DNA of 64,000 nt from Streptomyces sp. TG1A-8 (GTDB taxonomy: Bacteria > Actinomycetota > Actinomycetes > Streptomycetales > Streptomycetaceae), in NCBI RefSeq assembly GCF_030499535.1, contig NZ_JASTLB010000001.1, positions 1,116,001 through 1,180,000 of the forward strand, in the 5' to 3' direction. Within the stretch, counting starts at the first letter, position 1. Each line of letters begins with the position of its first letter. The notes below the pieces were generated by a model. The model saw only the letters and a list, made by a program, of their open reading frames with translations, did not search any database and was not told the DNA's origin. Positions 44,093 to 53,133 of the stretch are shown one piece after another. A program made the position numbers and the translations under genes.

Positions 44093-45880
44093 TCAGGGAC
44101 GGCCGTGCGCGGGCAGTCGCCGCCAGCCGTCGGACGTGAGGGCGGCGTGCGGGCGGTCGCCGTCCAGCAGGATCCGCGAGCCGTCGGTGACCTCGATCCC
44201 GGCGAGGTTCACGCCGCGCCCCTCGTAGACGTGGTCGGTGGTGTACCGCCAGCGCAGCCGCACGCCGCCGCCCGCCTGCGGCACCTCGGCGTGCACCTTC
44301 CACCAGGCCCGCACCGCCTGGCCGGAGAGGGCGGGGACCTCGCCGGAGGGCGCGCCCGTGCCGGTCGCCCGCAGGGGCACCGCACTCCAGGTGCCGCCGT
44401 CGCCGGTGCTCGCCTCCAGGACGAGGCGGTCGGTGGGCTCGGTGTTGACGAACGTGGTGAAGTCCACGCCCACCGGGCCGGAGGCGGTCAGCCCTCCGGT
44501 GGTCAGGGTGCTGGTGGTGTCCCCCGCCTGGCCCGAGTACCAGGAGCGGCCGTGACCGGGCGCCTCGACCGGCAGCGCCTTGGCGAGGGCCTGCGCGATC
44601 TCCCGCCGGGCCGCGTTGGTGGACGGGGTGCTGCGGGTCGGGTGGACGCGGTTGGTCAGCAGGATCACGAACGACCGGGAGGCCGGGTCGATCACCAGCG
44701 ACGTTCCGGTGAAGCCGGTGTGGCCGAGCGTCCCCGGCCCGGACAGGCCGCCCATGTACCAGATCTGGTCCAGCTCGAAGCCCAGGCCGTGCGAGTCGTC
44801 CGGGAAGGCCTGGTTGAAGTTCCGCTCCATCAGCTCCACGCCGCGTTCGCCGAGGATGCGGTGTCCGCGGTACACGCCGCCGTTCAGGATGGCCTGCGCC
44901 AGCACCGCGAGGTCGTCGACGGTGGAGAAGACCCCGGCGTGGCCCGCGACCCCGCCCAGCGACCAGGCGTTCTCGTCGTGCACGGAGCCGCGCACCATGC
45001 CGCGCGCCGGGTCCGCCTCGTACTCGGTGGCGGCGATCCTGGGCAGCTCGGACGCCGGCGGGTTGTAGCCGGTGTCGGTCATGTGCAGCGGCCCGGTGAT
45101 CCGCTCGCGCACCAGGGCGTCCAGCGGTTCGCCGGTCACCTTCTCCAGGACCAGCTGCATGCCGAGCATGTTCAGGTCGGAGTAGAGGTAGGTGGTGCCG
45201 GGCCGGTTGACCGGCTTCGCGTCGAGGATCGCCTGCCGGCGCGACGGGACGTCGGGATAGCCCTTCCACAGCGACGGCACGGGGTCGGCGCCGAAGCCCG
45301 AGGTGTGGGTGAGCAGTTGCCCGACGGTGATTCCGTCCTTGCCGTTGCGCTCGAACCCGGGCAGGTAGTGGGCCACCGGCGTGTCGAGGTCGAGCCGGCC
45401 CGCCTCCAGTTGCTGCACGGCCAGGAGCGAGGTGAACAGCTTCGACAGCGACGCCAGGTCGTAGATGGTGTCGGTGCGGGCCGGCACCCACTGGTCCGCG
45501 GGGAGTTCGGTGGTGGCGTCCGCGTACTTCACCGCGTAGCCCGAGGCGCTGCGGTGCACCACGGTGCCGTCGTGCACCATCAGGCTGGTGGCACCGGGGA
45601 ACAGGTGGTTCGCCCCGCTCGCCGGGTCCTCCCAGGTGGTGAGGGCGCGCTGGAACGCCTCGATGGGCGCGGGGTCGAGGCCCGCCCGGCCGGGCGAACC
45701 GGGGTGCAGCACGGTGTCCGCCGGGGCGAACCCGGTGTGGGGCCGGTCGAACCGGCTGTCGTGGTGCGCCACCCGGGCGGCGGTGCTCCCCGGGGAGGCG
45801 ACGGTGCCGGCGGTGGCGCTCGCGGGGTTCGCGAGCGCGGCCAGCAGCGCCGTCGCCGTGAAGTACGCAGGAATCCGCAT
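44093..45880 (-). CDS. Secreted serine hydrolase, beta-lactamase (class C/PBP-like) family
   Basis: 595 residues with a Sec signal (AYFTATALLAALANPASATA). The catalytic SxxK is Ser144-Leu-Ser-Lys147 (YDLASLSKLFTS); YLYSDLN carries the Tyr motif and LGHTGFTG the KTG-equivalent. A C-terminal extension of about 170 residues, beta-rich (LVLEASTGDGGTWSAVPLR), resembles a substrate-binding domain. The ATG at 45880 is chosen for GAAGG 5 bases upstream rather than the ATG at 45892. A D,D-peptidase or esterase role is likely. It follows the secreted GH3 gene on the same strand. Confidence 0.9.
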   Translation of the reverse strand: MRIPAYFTATALLAALANPASATAGTVASPGSTAARVAHHDSRFDRPHTGFAPADTVLHPGSPGRAGLDPAPIEAFQRALTTWEDPASGANHLFPGATSLMVHDGTVVHRSASGYAVKYADATTELPADQWVPARTDTIYDLASLSKLFTSLLAVQQLEAGRLDLDTPVAHYLPGFERNGKDGITVGQLLTHTSGFGADPVPSLWKGYPDVPSRRQAILDAKPVNRPGTTYLYSDLNMLGMQLVLEKVTGEPLDALVRERITGPLHMTDTGYNPPASELPRIAATEYEADPARGMVRGSVHDENAWSLGGVAGHAGVFSTVDDLAVLAQAILNGGVYRGHRILGERGVELMERNFNQAFPDDSHGLGFELDQIWYMGGLSGPGTLGHTGFTGTSLVIDPASRSFVILLTNRVHPTRSTPSTNAARREIAQALAKALPVEAPGHGRSWYSGQAGDTTSTLTTGGLTASGPVGVDFTTFVNTEPTDRLVLEASTGDGGTWSAVPLRATGTGAPSGEVPALSGQAVRAWWKVHAEVPQAGGGVRLRWRYTTDHVYEGRGVNLAGIEVTDGSRILLDGDRPHAALTSDGWRRLPAHGRP

Positions 45881-45910
45881 AGAGACCTTCATCGGTGGGA
45901 GGGGGTGCGG

Positions 45911-45980
45911 GGCACGGGCACGCCCCGCCACCGGTGGCGGGGCGTGCCCGTGCCGCGGCCGGCGCCGGCCGCGGCACGGG
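45911..45980. repeat. Two overlapping long perfect palindromes
   Basis: A 44-bp perfect palindrome (45911-45954, 22-bp arms, no spacer) overlaps by 8 bases a second 34-bp perfect palindrome (45947-45980, 17-bp arms). Both arms of the overlap contain CCCGTGCC, so the two hairpins exclude each other in RNA. They lie between the GH3 stop (46048) and the start of the beta-lactamase-family gene (45880); a terminator for GH3 is the simplest role. Confidence 0.9.
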
Positions 45981-46047
45981 TGGGCCGGATCCGCGGCGTT
46001 CGCGGTGGCACCGGCGCCGCGGGCCCGGCGCCACCGTGCGGTGACCG

Positions 46048-47190
46048 TCAGGCCAGGCTGTTGCGGAGGGCGTTGACACGCAGCGCCCCCGCGTCGAAGG
46101 CGGCCCCGTCGAGGGTGCCGGCCGCCAGGGCGTCACGCAGCGCGGCCACGGCGTCGTGCCCCTGGTCGGAGTCGCGGGCCGAGCACAGGATCAGGTCCAT
46201 GCCCGCCGCGGCGGCCGCCACCGCGCGCTCCGCCACGCCGCCGTAGTTCGCGAGTGCCCCGGCCTCCAGGGCGTCGGTGATCGTCACACCCCTGAAGCCG
46301 AGCCGGTTGCGCAGTTCACCGACCACGGTCGGGGACAGGCCGGCGGGCCGGGCGGCGTCCAGTGCGGGGTAGATCGCCCAGGAGAGCATGACCAGCTTCA
46401 CCCCGGCGGAAATCGCCGCCTGGTACGGCACCTCGTCGACGCTGCGCAGCGTGGACGCGGACGTGGTGAGGGTGACGGCCCTCAGGTCGGTGTTCTGGCT
46501 CGCCGAAGCGGGACCGAGACCGGGGAAGTGCTTGGCGGTGGCCGCCACCCCGGCGTTCTGCTGCGCGGTGACGAACGCCGAGCCGCAGGTGCCGACCACG
46601 CTCGGGACCGTGCTGTACGACCGCTCGTACTGGTCCTCGAAGTCACCGGCCGTGCGGTACACGTCGAGCACCGGCGCCAGGTTGACGTTCATGCCGACGC
46701 CCGCGAGGTTCTCGCCCGCGCCCGTGCCGGTGTACGCCGCCTCCCCCCTCGGGTCGGACGAGGAGCCGACGTCCTTGGCGGACAGCACCGGCTCACCGGG
46801 CAGACGGCGCACCATGCCGCCCTCCTGATCGGTCATCAGGAGCAGCGGGGCCTTGACGGGGGCGGACGCGTTCGCCTGGTTCATCTTCTGGATGACGCCC
46901 TTGATCTGGCTCAGGCTCTGGATGTTCTCCCCGAAGAAGATCACCCCGGCCGCGCGGCCCCCGCTGATGGCGTCCATCAGCTGGGTCGGGGGCGTGAGCC
47001 CGGGGTAGGAGTAGATGACGCGCTGCCCGGCGCGCTGGGCCGGGGTCAGGCCGGTCAGCGGCGACCGCGTCGCCCAGGGAGGGCGCACGGCCGCGTCCGC
47101 CCGGCCGGCCAGACCGAGGCCGCCGGCCAGCGCCGCCGTCCCGGCGAGCAGGGCGCCGCGTCTACTGAGGGGCCGTTTTGCCGTGCTCAT
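46048..47190 (-). CDS. Tat-exported GH3 beta-N-acetylhexosaminidase-like protein (NagZ type)
   Basis: 380 residues. A twin-arginine signal (LSRRGALLAGTAALAGGLGL) precedes a single GH3 N-terminal barrel: AAGVIFFGENIQSL, LLLMTDQEGGMVRRLPG, VNLAPVLDVYR and the NagZ active-site loop ATAKHFPGLGPASASQNTD. One-domain GH3 proteins with KHFPG cleave N-acetylglucosamine from cell-wall muropeptides or chitin fragments. ATG 47190 has AAGGAG 8 bases upstream. Confidence 0.92.
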   Translation of the reverse strand: MSTAKRPLSRRGALLAGTAALAGGLGLAGRADAAVRPPWATRSPLTGLTPAQRAGQRVIYSYPGLTPPTQLMDAISGGRAAGVIFFGENIQSLSQIKGVIQKMNQANASAPVKAPLLLMTDQEGGMVRRLPGEPVLSAKDVGSSSDPRGEAAYTGTGAGENLAGVGMNVNLAPVLDVYRTAGDFEDQYERSYSTVPSVVGTCGSAFVTAQQNAGVAATAKHFPGLGPASASQNTDLRAVTLTTSASTLRSVDEVPYQAAISAGVKLVMLSWAIYPALDAARPAGLSPTVVGELRNRLGFRGVTITDALEAGALANYGGVAERAVAAAAAGMDLILCSARDSDQGHDAVAALRDALAAGTLDGAAFDAGALRVNALRNSLA

Positions 47191-47658
47191 GACATTATCT
47201 CCTTCGCGAACTGCCGTATGCCCGGCCGGTTCCGGTGCGGGGAGCGTCCTCGCCGATCCGCGACGTCCACGGTGAAGGAAACTTCCCCCTTCCCACAAGG
47301 GCCGAGAAAGTAATTTTCAGGTCCGCCGCCGCGGGGCCACGGAAATCCGTTCGCTCCGCATCGGGGAGTCCGGGCAGCCGCGCCCGGGGTGCGACCGCGC
47401 TTGCACGACGCACGGGAGGCCCGCTCCGGGCAGCCGCCGAACCGCGCCCTCCCGGGGAGCCGGACGCGCGCGTGCGGCCCGAACCCATCGCCGGATCCGC
47501 CCCCCTCGGCGGCCGGGCCGTTCCCCGTGCGCCTGCGGATCGTCGGGCCGCGCCCCGCGACCGCTCCCCCGGCGAGCGGACGACGACCGGCTGCCTCCCC
47601 TTCCGGCCGCGCCGCGACCGGACGCCCCGGGTGCGGCCGCCGGGCGCTCAGGCCGCCG
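47191..47658. other. Intergenic region with GAAA-N5-TTTC dyad
   Basis: 468 bp between the GH3 and GH25 genes. A local AT-rich patch has the dyad GAAAGTAATTTTC (47306-47318) and nearby GGAAACTTCC (47277-47286), 90-130 bases upstream of the GH3 start. These resemble operators of sugar-responsive regulators (inference). The rest is featureless GC-rich sequence. Confidence 0.45.
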
Positions 47659-48543
47659 TCACGGGGTGTTGTTGGCCAGGGCGAGCAGGCGCGAGCGGTC
47701 GCCGCTGAAGCGGTCGCGGTCCACGTTCCCGGAGACGCCGCTCACCGAGCCCGTGGAGGAGTACTGCCAGACGGTCCAGTACGGGAATCCGCTGGGGATG
47801 TTCGGGCTGCTCGCGGTGGTCCAGTGGGCGACCCACAGCGGGCTCCTGGAGGACATGCCGCTCCAGCCGCCGGTGCAGGAGTTCCACCAGCTCGGGCTGG
47901 TGTAGATCACCACGTCGCGGCCGGTGCGGGCCTTGTACGTGTTGTAGAAGTCCAGGATCCACGACTGCATCGACGCGGCCGACTTGCCGTAGCAACTGCC
48001 CTCGATGTCCAGCACGCCGGGCAGGGTCAGGTTGTCGCGGGACCAGGCACCGCCGTTGCCGGCGAAGAAGGCCGCCTGTGTCGCGCCGCTGGAGAGGTCC
48101 GGTCGCGCGAAGTGGTACGCACCCCGGATCACGCCGGCGTTGTAGGCGTTCAGGTAGTTGGCGCTGAAGTTCGGGTCCTTGTACGAGGTGCCCTCGGTCG
48201 CCTTCACCCAGGCGAACTCGATGCCCGCGCCGCGGACCGCGCTCCAGTTGATCGCGCCCTGGTAGTGGGAGACGTCGATGCCCGCGGGGTTCGCCATCAG
48301 GTCCGCGCCCGGCGCGTCCTCCAGGTGCAGCTGCCGGCTGTCCGGTGTGAAGCCCTTGCTGTCCTGGACGTAGCCGACGCCCATGTAACCCTGGCCCAGC
48401 GGCACGGCGCCGCCGGACGGCAGCGGCTTCGCGGAGGCGGTGCCCACCGCCGTGCCCAGGGACAGCGCCACGCTCGCGCCGACGACGCCGGCCGCAGTGA
48501 GTCTTCGCTGCACGGACTTCGCGGGAAGGAATCGGGAGAACAA
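47659..48543 (-). CDS. Secreted GH25 lysozyme (N-acetylmuramidase)
   Basis: 294 residues. After the signal peptide (LTAAGVVGASVALSLGTAVG), a spacer of about 45 residues leads to the GH25 barrel: GIDVSHYQGAINW (Asp90), EFAWVKATEGTSY, GAYHFARP and LPGVLDIEGSCYG (Asp179, Glu181), ending with VDRDRFSGDRSRLLAL. The start is a TTG at 48543, fixed by a perfect AGGAGG 5 bases upstream. It cleaves peptidoglycan outside the cell, close to the GH3 and beta-lactamase-family wall enzymes. Confidence 0.94.
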   Translation of the reverse strand: MFSRFLPAKSVQRRLTAAGVVGASVALSLGTAVGTASAKPLPSGGAVPLGQGYMGVGYVQDSKGFTPDSRQLHLEDAPGADLMANPAGIDVSHYQGAINWSAVRGAGIEFAWVKATEGTSYKDPNFSANYLNAYNAGVIRGAYHFARPDLSSGATQAAFFAGNGGAWSRDNLTLPGVLDIEGSCYGKSAASMQSWILDFYNTYKARTGRDVVIYTSPSWWNSCTGGWSGMSSRSPLWVAHWTTASSPNIPSGFPYWTVWQYSSTGSVSGVSGNVDRDRFSGDRSRLLALANNTP

Positions 48544-48704
48544 GGTTTCCTCCTGGTACTCGGGGCGGATGCGGATGTGCCGGTCGGTGCTTCGGTGCGG
48601 TGGTTCCCCTCGCGTCCGCCCCGGAGCGGACGCGGCCCGAGGGCGCGGGGACCCCCGCGGCGCGTTCACGCCCAAGTGGGCGGAACGCGCCGGCGAGCGG
48701 AGGA

Positions 48705-48758
48705 GATCCGGTGGAGCGGACAGAACCGGTGGAGCGGCTGGAACCGGTGGAGCGGCTG
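48705..48758. repeat. Three 18-bp tandem repeats
   Basis: GAACCGGTGGAGCGGCTG at 48723-48740 and 48741-48758 are exact copies; 48705-48722 is a diverged first unit sharing CCGGTGGAGCGG. Confidence 0.85.
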
Positions 48759-48886
48759 GCGCATCCCGGCGAGGGGGGACCCGCGTGTCGGCCTCCACCG
48801 AGACGTCTACGCGCGTCTACTTGATGCGTACGCGTCACATTGGGCCACGAGGGCGCAGGCGCAGTAAAGAGGTTTCCGGCTTTCTT

Positions 48887-48902
48887 TATGGTCTAGACAA
48901 CA
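48887..48902. promoter_or_regulatory. DasR-like (dre) box
   Basis: The core TGGTCTAGACAA differs from the dre core TGGTCTAGACCA at one position. DasR represses chitin and N-acetylglucosamine genes in Streptomyces. It lies about 345 bases upstream of the GH25 lysozyme start, far for a direct operator. Confidence 0.45.
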
Positions 48903-49401
48903 CTGCACCGCGACTAGCTGCGGAAACGGCAGGGCCCCGGTGGACATTTTCACGATGGCCAAAAGAAGCCGCCTCATTCCCGTCAAAGAACGTGAACGGC
49001 GCACGGCGTCCACCGGGGCCCGCACCACGGGCGGACACGCCGACTGCGCCTGGCCGCGTGGCCCGAAACCGGTGCACGGGACACCACCGGGCACGCGTCC
49101 ACCGGTGCCCCCCTCCGCCGGACACCGCCCGGGAAGGCCGGTCAAGGGACCGCACGGGTCGGCCCGACCCCTTTCCCCGCCGTCGCGAGGCGTGCCGGAT
49201 CCGGCGCAGCGCGCACCGGACCCGCTCCGCGCGGGCCACCGTCGGAAACGCGCCATCCCCGCCCCGGGAGGGCGGCCGCGTGCGCCCGCCCGTGCCGCCG
49301 ACCGCCGACGGTCCCGCCGGCCGGTCGGGGCGCATCCCGCTCGCGGCCACCCGTCGGCCCCGGCCGGGGGCGCCGGTCCCCGGCCGGCCCCGGAAACGGC
49401 G

Positions 49402-49437
49402 GAGGGGTCGTTCCGGATCACTCCGAAACGACCCCTC
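49402..49437 (-). terminator. Terminator of tRNA-Pro copy 3
   Basis: Perfect 11-bp stem (49402-49412 with 49427-49437), 19 bases after the tRNA 3' end, similar to the hairpins after copies 1 and 2. Confidence 0.8.
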
Positions 49438-49456
49438 GGCCTACGACTCGTTCGAG

Positions 49457-49530
<74 letters not shown>

Positions 49531-49616
49531 ATGCCGCTTGACCTGGGGTTTCCCCGGTCGAAACGCGCAGGGAAACAATACCGCACTCGAGTCGGTGGTC
49601 GCGCCCCCGCTCCGGG

Positions 49617-49647
49617 TTGACCTCAAGTTTGGTTGAGGTTGCACGAT
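49617..49647 (+). promoter_or_regulatory. MerR/SoxR-type promoter of the split transketolase
   Basis: TTGACC -35 (49617-49622) and CACGAT -10 (49642-49647) have a 19-bp spacer, the overlong spacing of MerR-family promoters. Between them lies CCTCAA-N6-TTGAGG (49621-49638), almost a SoxR box. The start point would be the ATG at 49655, giving a leaderless message. Confidence 0.7.
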
Positions 49648-49654
49648 CGTCCGC

Positions 49655-50362
49655 ATGACGATCGCAGCGGACGACAGCCGTACGTACGGCCATGACGATC
49701 TGTACGGACTGATGGGACTCATGACGGGGGACGAGAAGCACGACCCCGCGGCCACCTCCACCCTCGACGTGCTGTGGGTGCTGTACGACCGGGTGCTGCG
49801 GGTCACGGCGGAGCGGAGGGACGACCCCGCCCGGGACCGGTTCCTGCTGAGCAAGGGGCACGGGCCGATGGCCTACTACGCGGTGCTGGCGGCGAAGGGC
49901 TTCGTGCCCGTCGCGTGGCTGCCCGGCTTCGGCTCGTACGACTCCCCGCTCGGGCACCACCCCGACCGGGTGCTGGTGCCGGGGGCCGAGATCGGCAGCG
50001 GGTCGCTCGGGCACGGGCTGCCGATCGCCGTGGGCACCGCGCTCGGGCTGCGGGTCCAGGGGCTGCCCGGGCCGGCCGTGTGGGTGCTGATCGGGGACGG
50101 CGAACTGGACGAGGGCAGCAACCACGAGGCGATCGCCTTCGCCGGACCGGCCGGGCTGGACCGGCTGCACACCGTCGTCGTCGACAACTCCTCCGCCAGC
50201 CACGCCCGGCCCGGCGGGATCGCCGCCCGGTTCGGGGCCGCGGGCTGGTCGGTGATGACCGTCGACGGGCGTGATCACGACGCGCTGTACGCCGCGTTCA
50301 CCGCTCCCCATCCGCGGCGCCCGCACGTGGTCGTGGCCCGCGTCGAGCCCAAGAACGCCTGA
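49655..50362 (+). CDS. Transketolase, N-terminal subunit
   Basis: 235 residues, the thiamine-diphosphate-binding half of a split transketolase: DRFLLSKGHGPMAYYAVLAA, GAEIGSGSLGHGLPIAVGTA and the TPP motif VLIGDGELDEGSNHEAIAFA. With the C-terminal subunit 18 bases downstream it makes a complete enzyme transferring two-carbon units. Split transketolases are often dedicated to secondary or C1/sugar metabolism rather than the housekeeping pentose phosphate cycle. The promoter has a redox/antibiotic-type MerR operator. Confidence 0.93.
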   Translation: MTIAADDSRTYGHDDLYGLMGLMTGDEKHDPAATSTLDVLWVLYDRVLRVTAERRDDPARDRFLLSKGHGPMAYYAVLAAKGFVPVAWLPGFGSYDSPLGHHPDRVLVPGAEIGSGSLGHGLPIAVGTALGLRVQGLPGPAVWVLIGDGELDEGSNHEAIAFAGPAGLDRLHTVVVDNSSASHARPGGIAARFGAAGWSVMTVDGRDHDALYAAFTAPHPRRPHVVVARVEPKNA

Positions 50363-50380
50363 CCCGGAAAGGGGTCCTCC

Positions 50381-51298
50381 ATGGAGACCATGCGCGACCG
50401 TTTCGCCCCCGTCGTCTCCCGGCTGCTGGACGAGGACCCGCGGGTCGTGGTCCTCCTCGCCGAGATCGGCAGGGACGCCCTCACCGGGGCCGCGCGCCGT
50501 CACCCCGACCGGGTGATCAACGTCGGCATCCGCGAGCAACTGCTGGTCGGCGCCGCGGCCGGGCTGGCGCTCACCGGGCTGCGGCCCGTCGTCCACACCT
50601 TCGCCAGTTTCCTCGTGGAACGGCCCTTCGAACAGGTCAAACTGGACCTGGGGCACCAGGACACGGGGGCGGTGCTGGTGAGCGCGGCGGCCTCCTTCGA
50701 CTGGCCGGCCGGCGGCCACACCCACATGGCCCCCGGTGACGTGGCGCTCCTGGACACCCTGGACGGCTGGACCGTACACGTCCCCGGGCATCCCGACGAG
50801 GCCGAGACGCTGCTGCGGCACGCCGTCGCCGCCGGTGACGACAAGGTGTACGTCCGGCTCTCGCTCCAGTCCAACCGGACCGGGCGGGCGGTCGACGGCG
50901 CGCGCCTGCGCACGCTCCGCGAGGGCCGGGCCGCGGTGGTCGTCGCGGTCGGGCCGGTCCTGGACGCCGTGCTCGCGGCCACGGAGGGCCTGGACACGAC
51001 CGTGCTGTACGCGACGACCGTACGGCCCCTCGACGCGGCCGGGCTGCGCCGGGCCACCCGGGCGGCGGCCGCGGACGTCGTGCTGGTCGAGCCGTACCTG
51101 GCGGGGACGTCGACGGCCGCCGTGAGCGAGGCGCTCACCGACGTTCCGCACCGGGTGCTGGGACTCGGCGTCGGCCGCCGCGAGCTGCGCCGCTACGGCA
51201 CCGTCGAGGAGCACGTGGCCGCGCACGGGCTGGACGCCGGAAGCCTGCGGGAGCGGATCACCGGATTCCTCGGTGGGCGGGCGGCGGCACGGGGCTGA
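50381..51298 (+). CDS. Transketolase, C-terminal subunit
   Basis: 305 residues containing the pyrimidine-binding and C-terminal domains. VINVGIREQLLVGAAAGLAL is the family core with the catalytic Glu in IREQ; FASFLVERPFEQVKLDLGHQ and TTVRPLDAAGLRRATRAAAA follow. Partner of the N-terminal subunit gene 18 bases upstream; AAAGG precedes the ATG at 50381. Confidence 0.92.
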   Translation: METMRDRFAPVVSRLLDEDPRVVVLLAEIGRDALTGAARRHPDRVINVGIREQLLVGAAAGLALTGLRPVVHTFASFLVERPFEQVKLDLGHQDTGAVLVSAAASFDWPAGGHTHMAPGDVALLDTLDGWTVHVPGHPDEAETLLRHAVAAGDDKVYVRLSLQSNRTGRAVDGARLRTLREGRAAVVVAVGPVLDAVLAATEGLDTTVLYATTVRPLDAAGLRRATRAAAADVVLVEPYLAGTSTAAVSEALTDVPHRVLGLGVGRRELRRYGTVEEHVAAHGLDAGSLRERITGFLGGRAAARG

Positions 51299-51488
51299 TC
51301 CGGTGCCCGGGAGGGACGCGCGCACGGGTGTGCCGCGCGCCGGGGCGGCGCCGGGCCGGGTGGCCGCGGTGCGCGCGGGTGCCACCGCCGACGGGCGGGC
51401 GCCTGCCCGCGGGGCGCCGGTGCGGGGCCCCGCGGCGCTTGTGCCGGGCGGGACCGTGCCACCCGCACCGCCGCCCGCCGGGGGCTTT

Positions 51489-51845
51489 TCAGCGGCCGGA
51501 CAGCCCCAGCCCGGGGTGGGCCTCCAGCAGCCGGGGCGGGGCCGCCTGGCGCCAGGAGTCGGCGAGGATGTCACGCAGTTCGTCCTCGTCCTCCAGTGCG
51601 GCGAGCCGGGCCCTCACCCAGGCGAACTGGGCCTCGTGGGCGGCGATCCAGAACTTGTCCGGCTCGGCCAGCACCAGTTCGTCACGCTCCTCCCTGGGGC
51701 AGCGCACGGCGAGGGACGTCTCGTTCTCCGGGAGCGTGGCGAACATCTTCCCGGCCACCCGGAAGGTGGGCATGCTCCAGGCGGTCTTCTCCGTGGTGTC
51801 CGGCAGGGACAGGGCGATACGGCGTGCGTCTTCGGCGTACGGCAT
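51489..51845 (-). CDS. MmcQ/YjbR-like protein
   Basis: 118 residues: YAEDARRIALSLPDTTEKTA, WSMPTFRVAGKMFATL and FAWVRARLAALEDEDELRDI are the YjbR fold pattern (predicted nucleic-acid-binding, role unclear). The ATG at 51845 is preferred from family N-termini; TACCGT lies 7 bases upstream, suggesting a leaderless start. A GTG at 51869 would add eight residues. Confidence 0.87.
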   Translation of the reverse strand: MPYAEDARRIALSLPDTTEKTAWSMPTFRVAGKMFATLPENETSLAVRCPREERDELVLAEPDKFWIAAHEAQFAWVRARLAALEDEDELRDILADSWRQAAPPRLLEAHPGLGLSGR

Positions 51846-52199
51846 GCCGGGCACGGTAGCCCGTGCCACTGACAGTCACCCGGCGGCCGGTTCGAGGCGC
51901 TGGTAGTACAGCGTCGTGGGGCGCAGGGCGCCGGCGGCACGTGGCGGGCCTCCCCGGAGCCGGTACCGCGGAACCGGGCCGGTCCGGGCAGGCGCGTCCG
52001 CGGGCGGTCGCCGGCCCCGGCACGGTGCTCCGCCCGGCCGTCGGTCACGGTGGGCGTGCCGGACGGCACCCGCGGGCGCTGTTCCGGACCGGGCGCGGGA
52101 GGCCCGGCGCCGGTCCGGGCGTCGACGGGGCCGGGCCCCTGGTCCTCGCGCCCCGTCCCGGCAGGTGTCCTGGAACGGGGCGGGGAGGTCACGGCCGCC
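51846..52199. other. Gene-free stretch, about 350 bp
   Basis: No intact gene. On the minus strand an open frame stops at 51876-51878 after LRPTTLYYQRLEPAAG, which looks like a protein tail without a recognisable body. Confidence 0.45.
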
Positions 52200-53102
52200 T
52201 CACTCCTGCGCCACCTCGCCCAGCGCCCGCAGCACCGGCCGGATCAGCGGGTGCCCCTCGGCTCCCCGCCGCACGGCCGCGAAGACCCGGCGGGTGGGGA
52301 CGACGCCGTCGACCGGGCGGACGACGACGGCGGTGAGGTCCATGCCGCGCAGGGCGGAGCGGGGGACGAGGGCGACGCCGGCGCCGGCCGAGGCGAGGGC
52401 GACGACAGCGCGGAAGTCGTCGGAGGAGTGCTCGAAGCGCGGCTGGTACCCCGCGCTCTCACAGGCCAGGACGGCCACGTCGTGGCACGGGTTGCCCGGG
52501 AAGGGGCCGATCCACGGGTCCTTGGCCAGCTCGGCGAGGGGCACCTCGCCGGCGTCCGCGAGGCGGTGGCCGACCGGGACCACCACGTCGAACGGCTCGG
52601 CGTACAGCGGGACGTGGGTGAGGCGGGGGTCGTCGGCGGGCGGCGCTCCCCGGTACTCCACCGCGACGGCCACGTCCACCTGCCGGTCCAGGACCATGGG
52701 CAGGCTTTCGTCCCCCTCGGCGTCCTGCACGCGCATGCGGATGCCGGGCGCGGATCCGGCGAGACGGGCCACGGCGGGCGCCACGACCTGGGCGATGCCG
52801 GTCGCGAACGCCGCCACGGTGACCGTGCCGGCCTCCCCCGAACCGTAGGCCGCCAGTTCCGCCTCGGCCCGCTCCAGCTGGGCGAGGACCGCGTTGGTGT
52901 GGCTGAGCAGGATCTCGCCCGCCGGGGTGAGCCGTACGCCCCGGGCGCCGCGCTCGACCAGCCGGTGGCCGGTCTCCTGCTCCAGGGCCGTCAGCTGCTG
53001 CGAGACGGCCGACGGGGTGAGGTACAGCGCGGCGGCCGCCGCCGTGACCGTGCGGTGGTCGGCCACCGCACGGAGGATGTGGAGCCGCCGCGCCTCGATC
53101 AT
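52200..53102 (-). CDS. LysR-family transcriptional regulator
   Basis: 300 residues. The N-terminal HTH (RRLHILRAVADHRTVTAAAA, then ALYLTPSAVSQQLTALEQET) and an effector-binding domain with TVTVAAFATGIAQVVAPAVA are typical. ATG 53102 has GGGAG upstream. It lies 31 bases after kbl on the same strand, so it is probably cotranscribed with tdh-kbl and may regulate threonine use (inference). Confidence 0.93.
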   Translation of the reverse strand: MIEARRLHILRAVADHRTVTAAAAALYLTPSAVSQQLTALEQETGHRLVERGARGVRLTPAGEILLSHTNAVLAQLERAEAELAAYGSGEAGTVTVAAFATGIAQVVAPAVARLAGSAPGIRMRVQDAEGDESLPMVLDRQVDVAVAVEYRGAPPADDPRLTHVPLYAEPFDVVVPVGHRLADAGEVPLAELAKDPWIGPFPGNPCHDVAVLACESAGYQPRFEHSSDDFRAVVALASAGAGVALVPRSALRGMDLTAVVVRPVDGVVPTRRVFAAVRRGAEGHPLIRPVLRALGEVAQE

Positions 53103-53133
53103 GCTCCCCAGTATCCCAGGGTGTCCGCGCTGG

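Larger units (their letters stand above)
48544..49401. other. Gene-free stretch, about 860 bp
   Basis: Several open frames exist but none has convincing protein character: they are Arg/Pro/Gly-rich and mutually contradictory. It holds an 18-bp repeat array (48705-48758) and a DasR-like box (48887-48902). The patch around 48870-48980 is markedly less GC-rich than its surroundings, as expected for a regulatory region. Confidence 0.55.
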
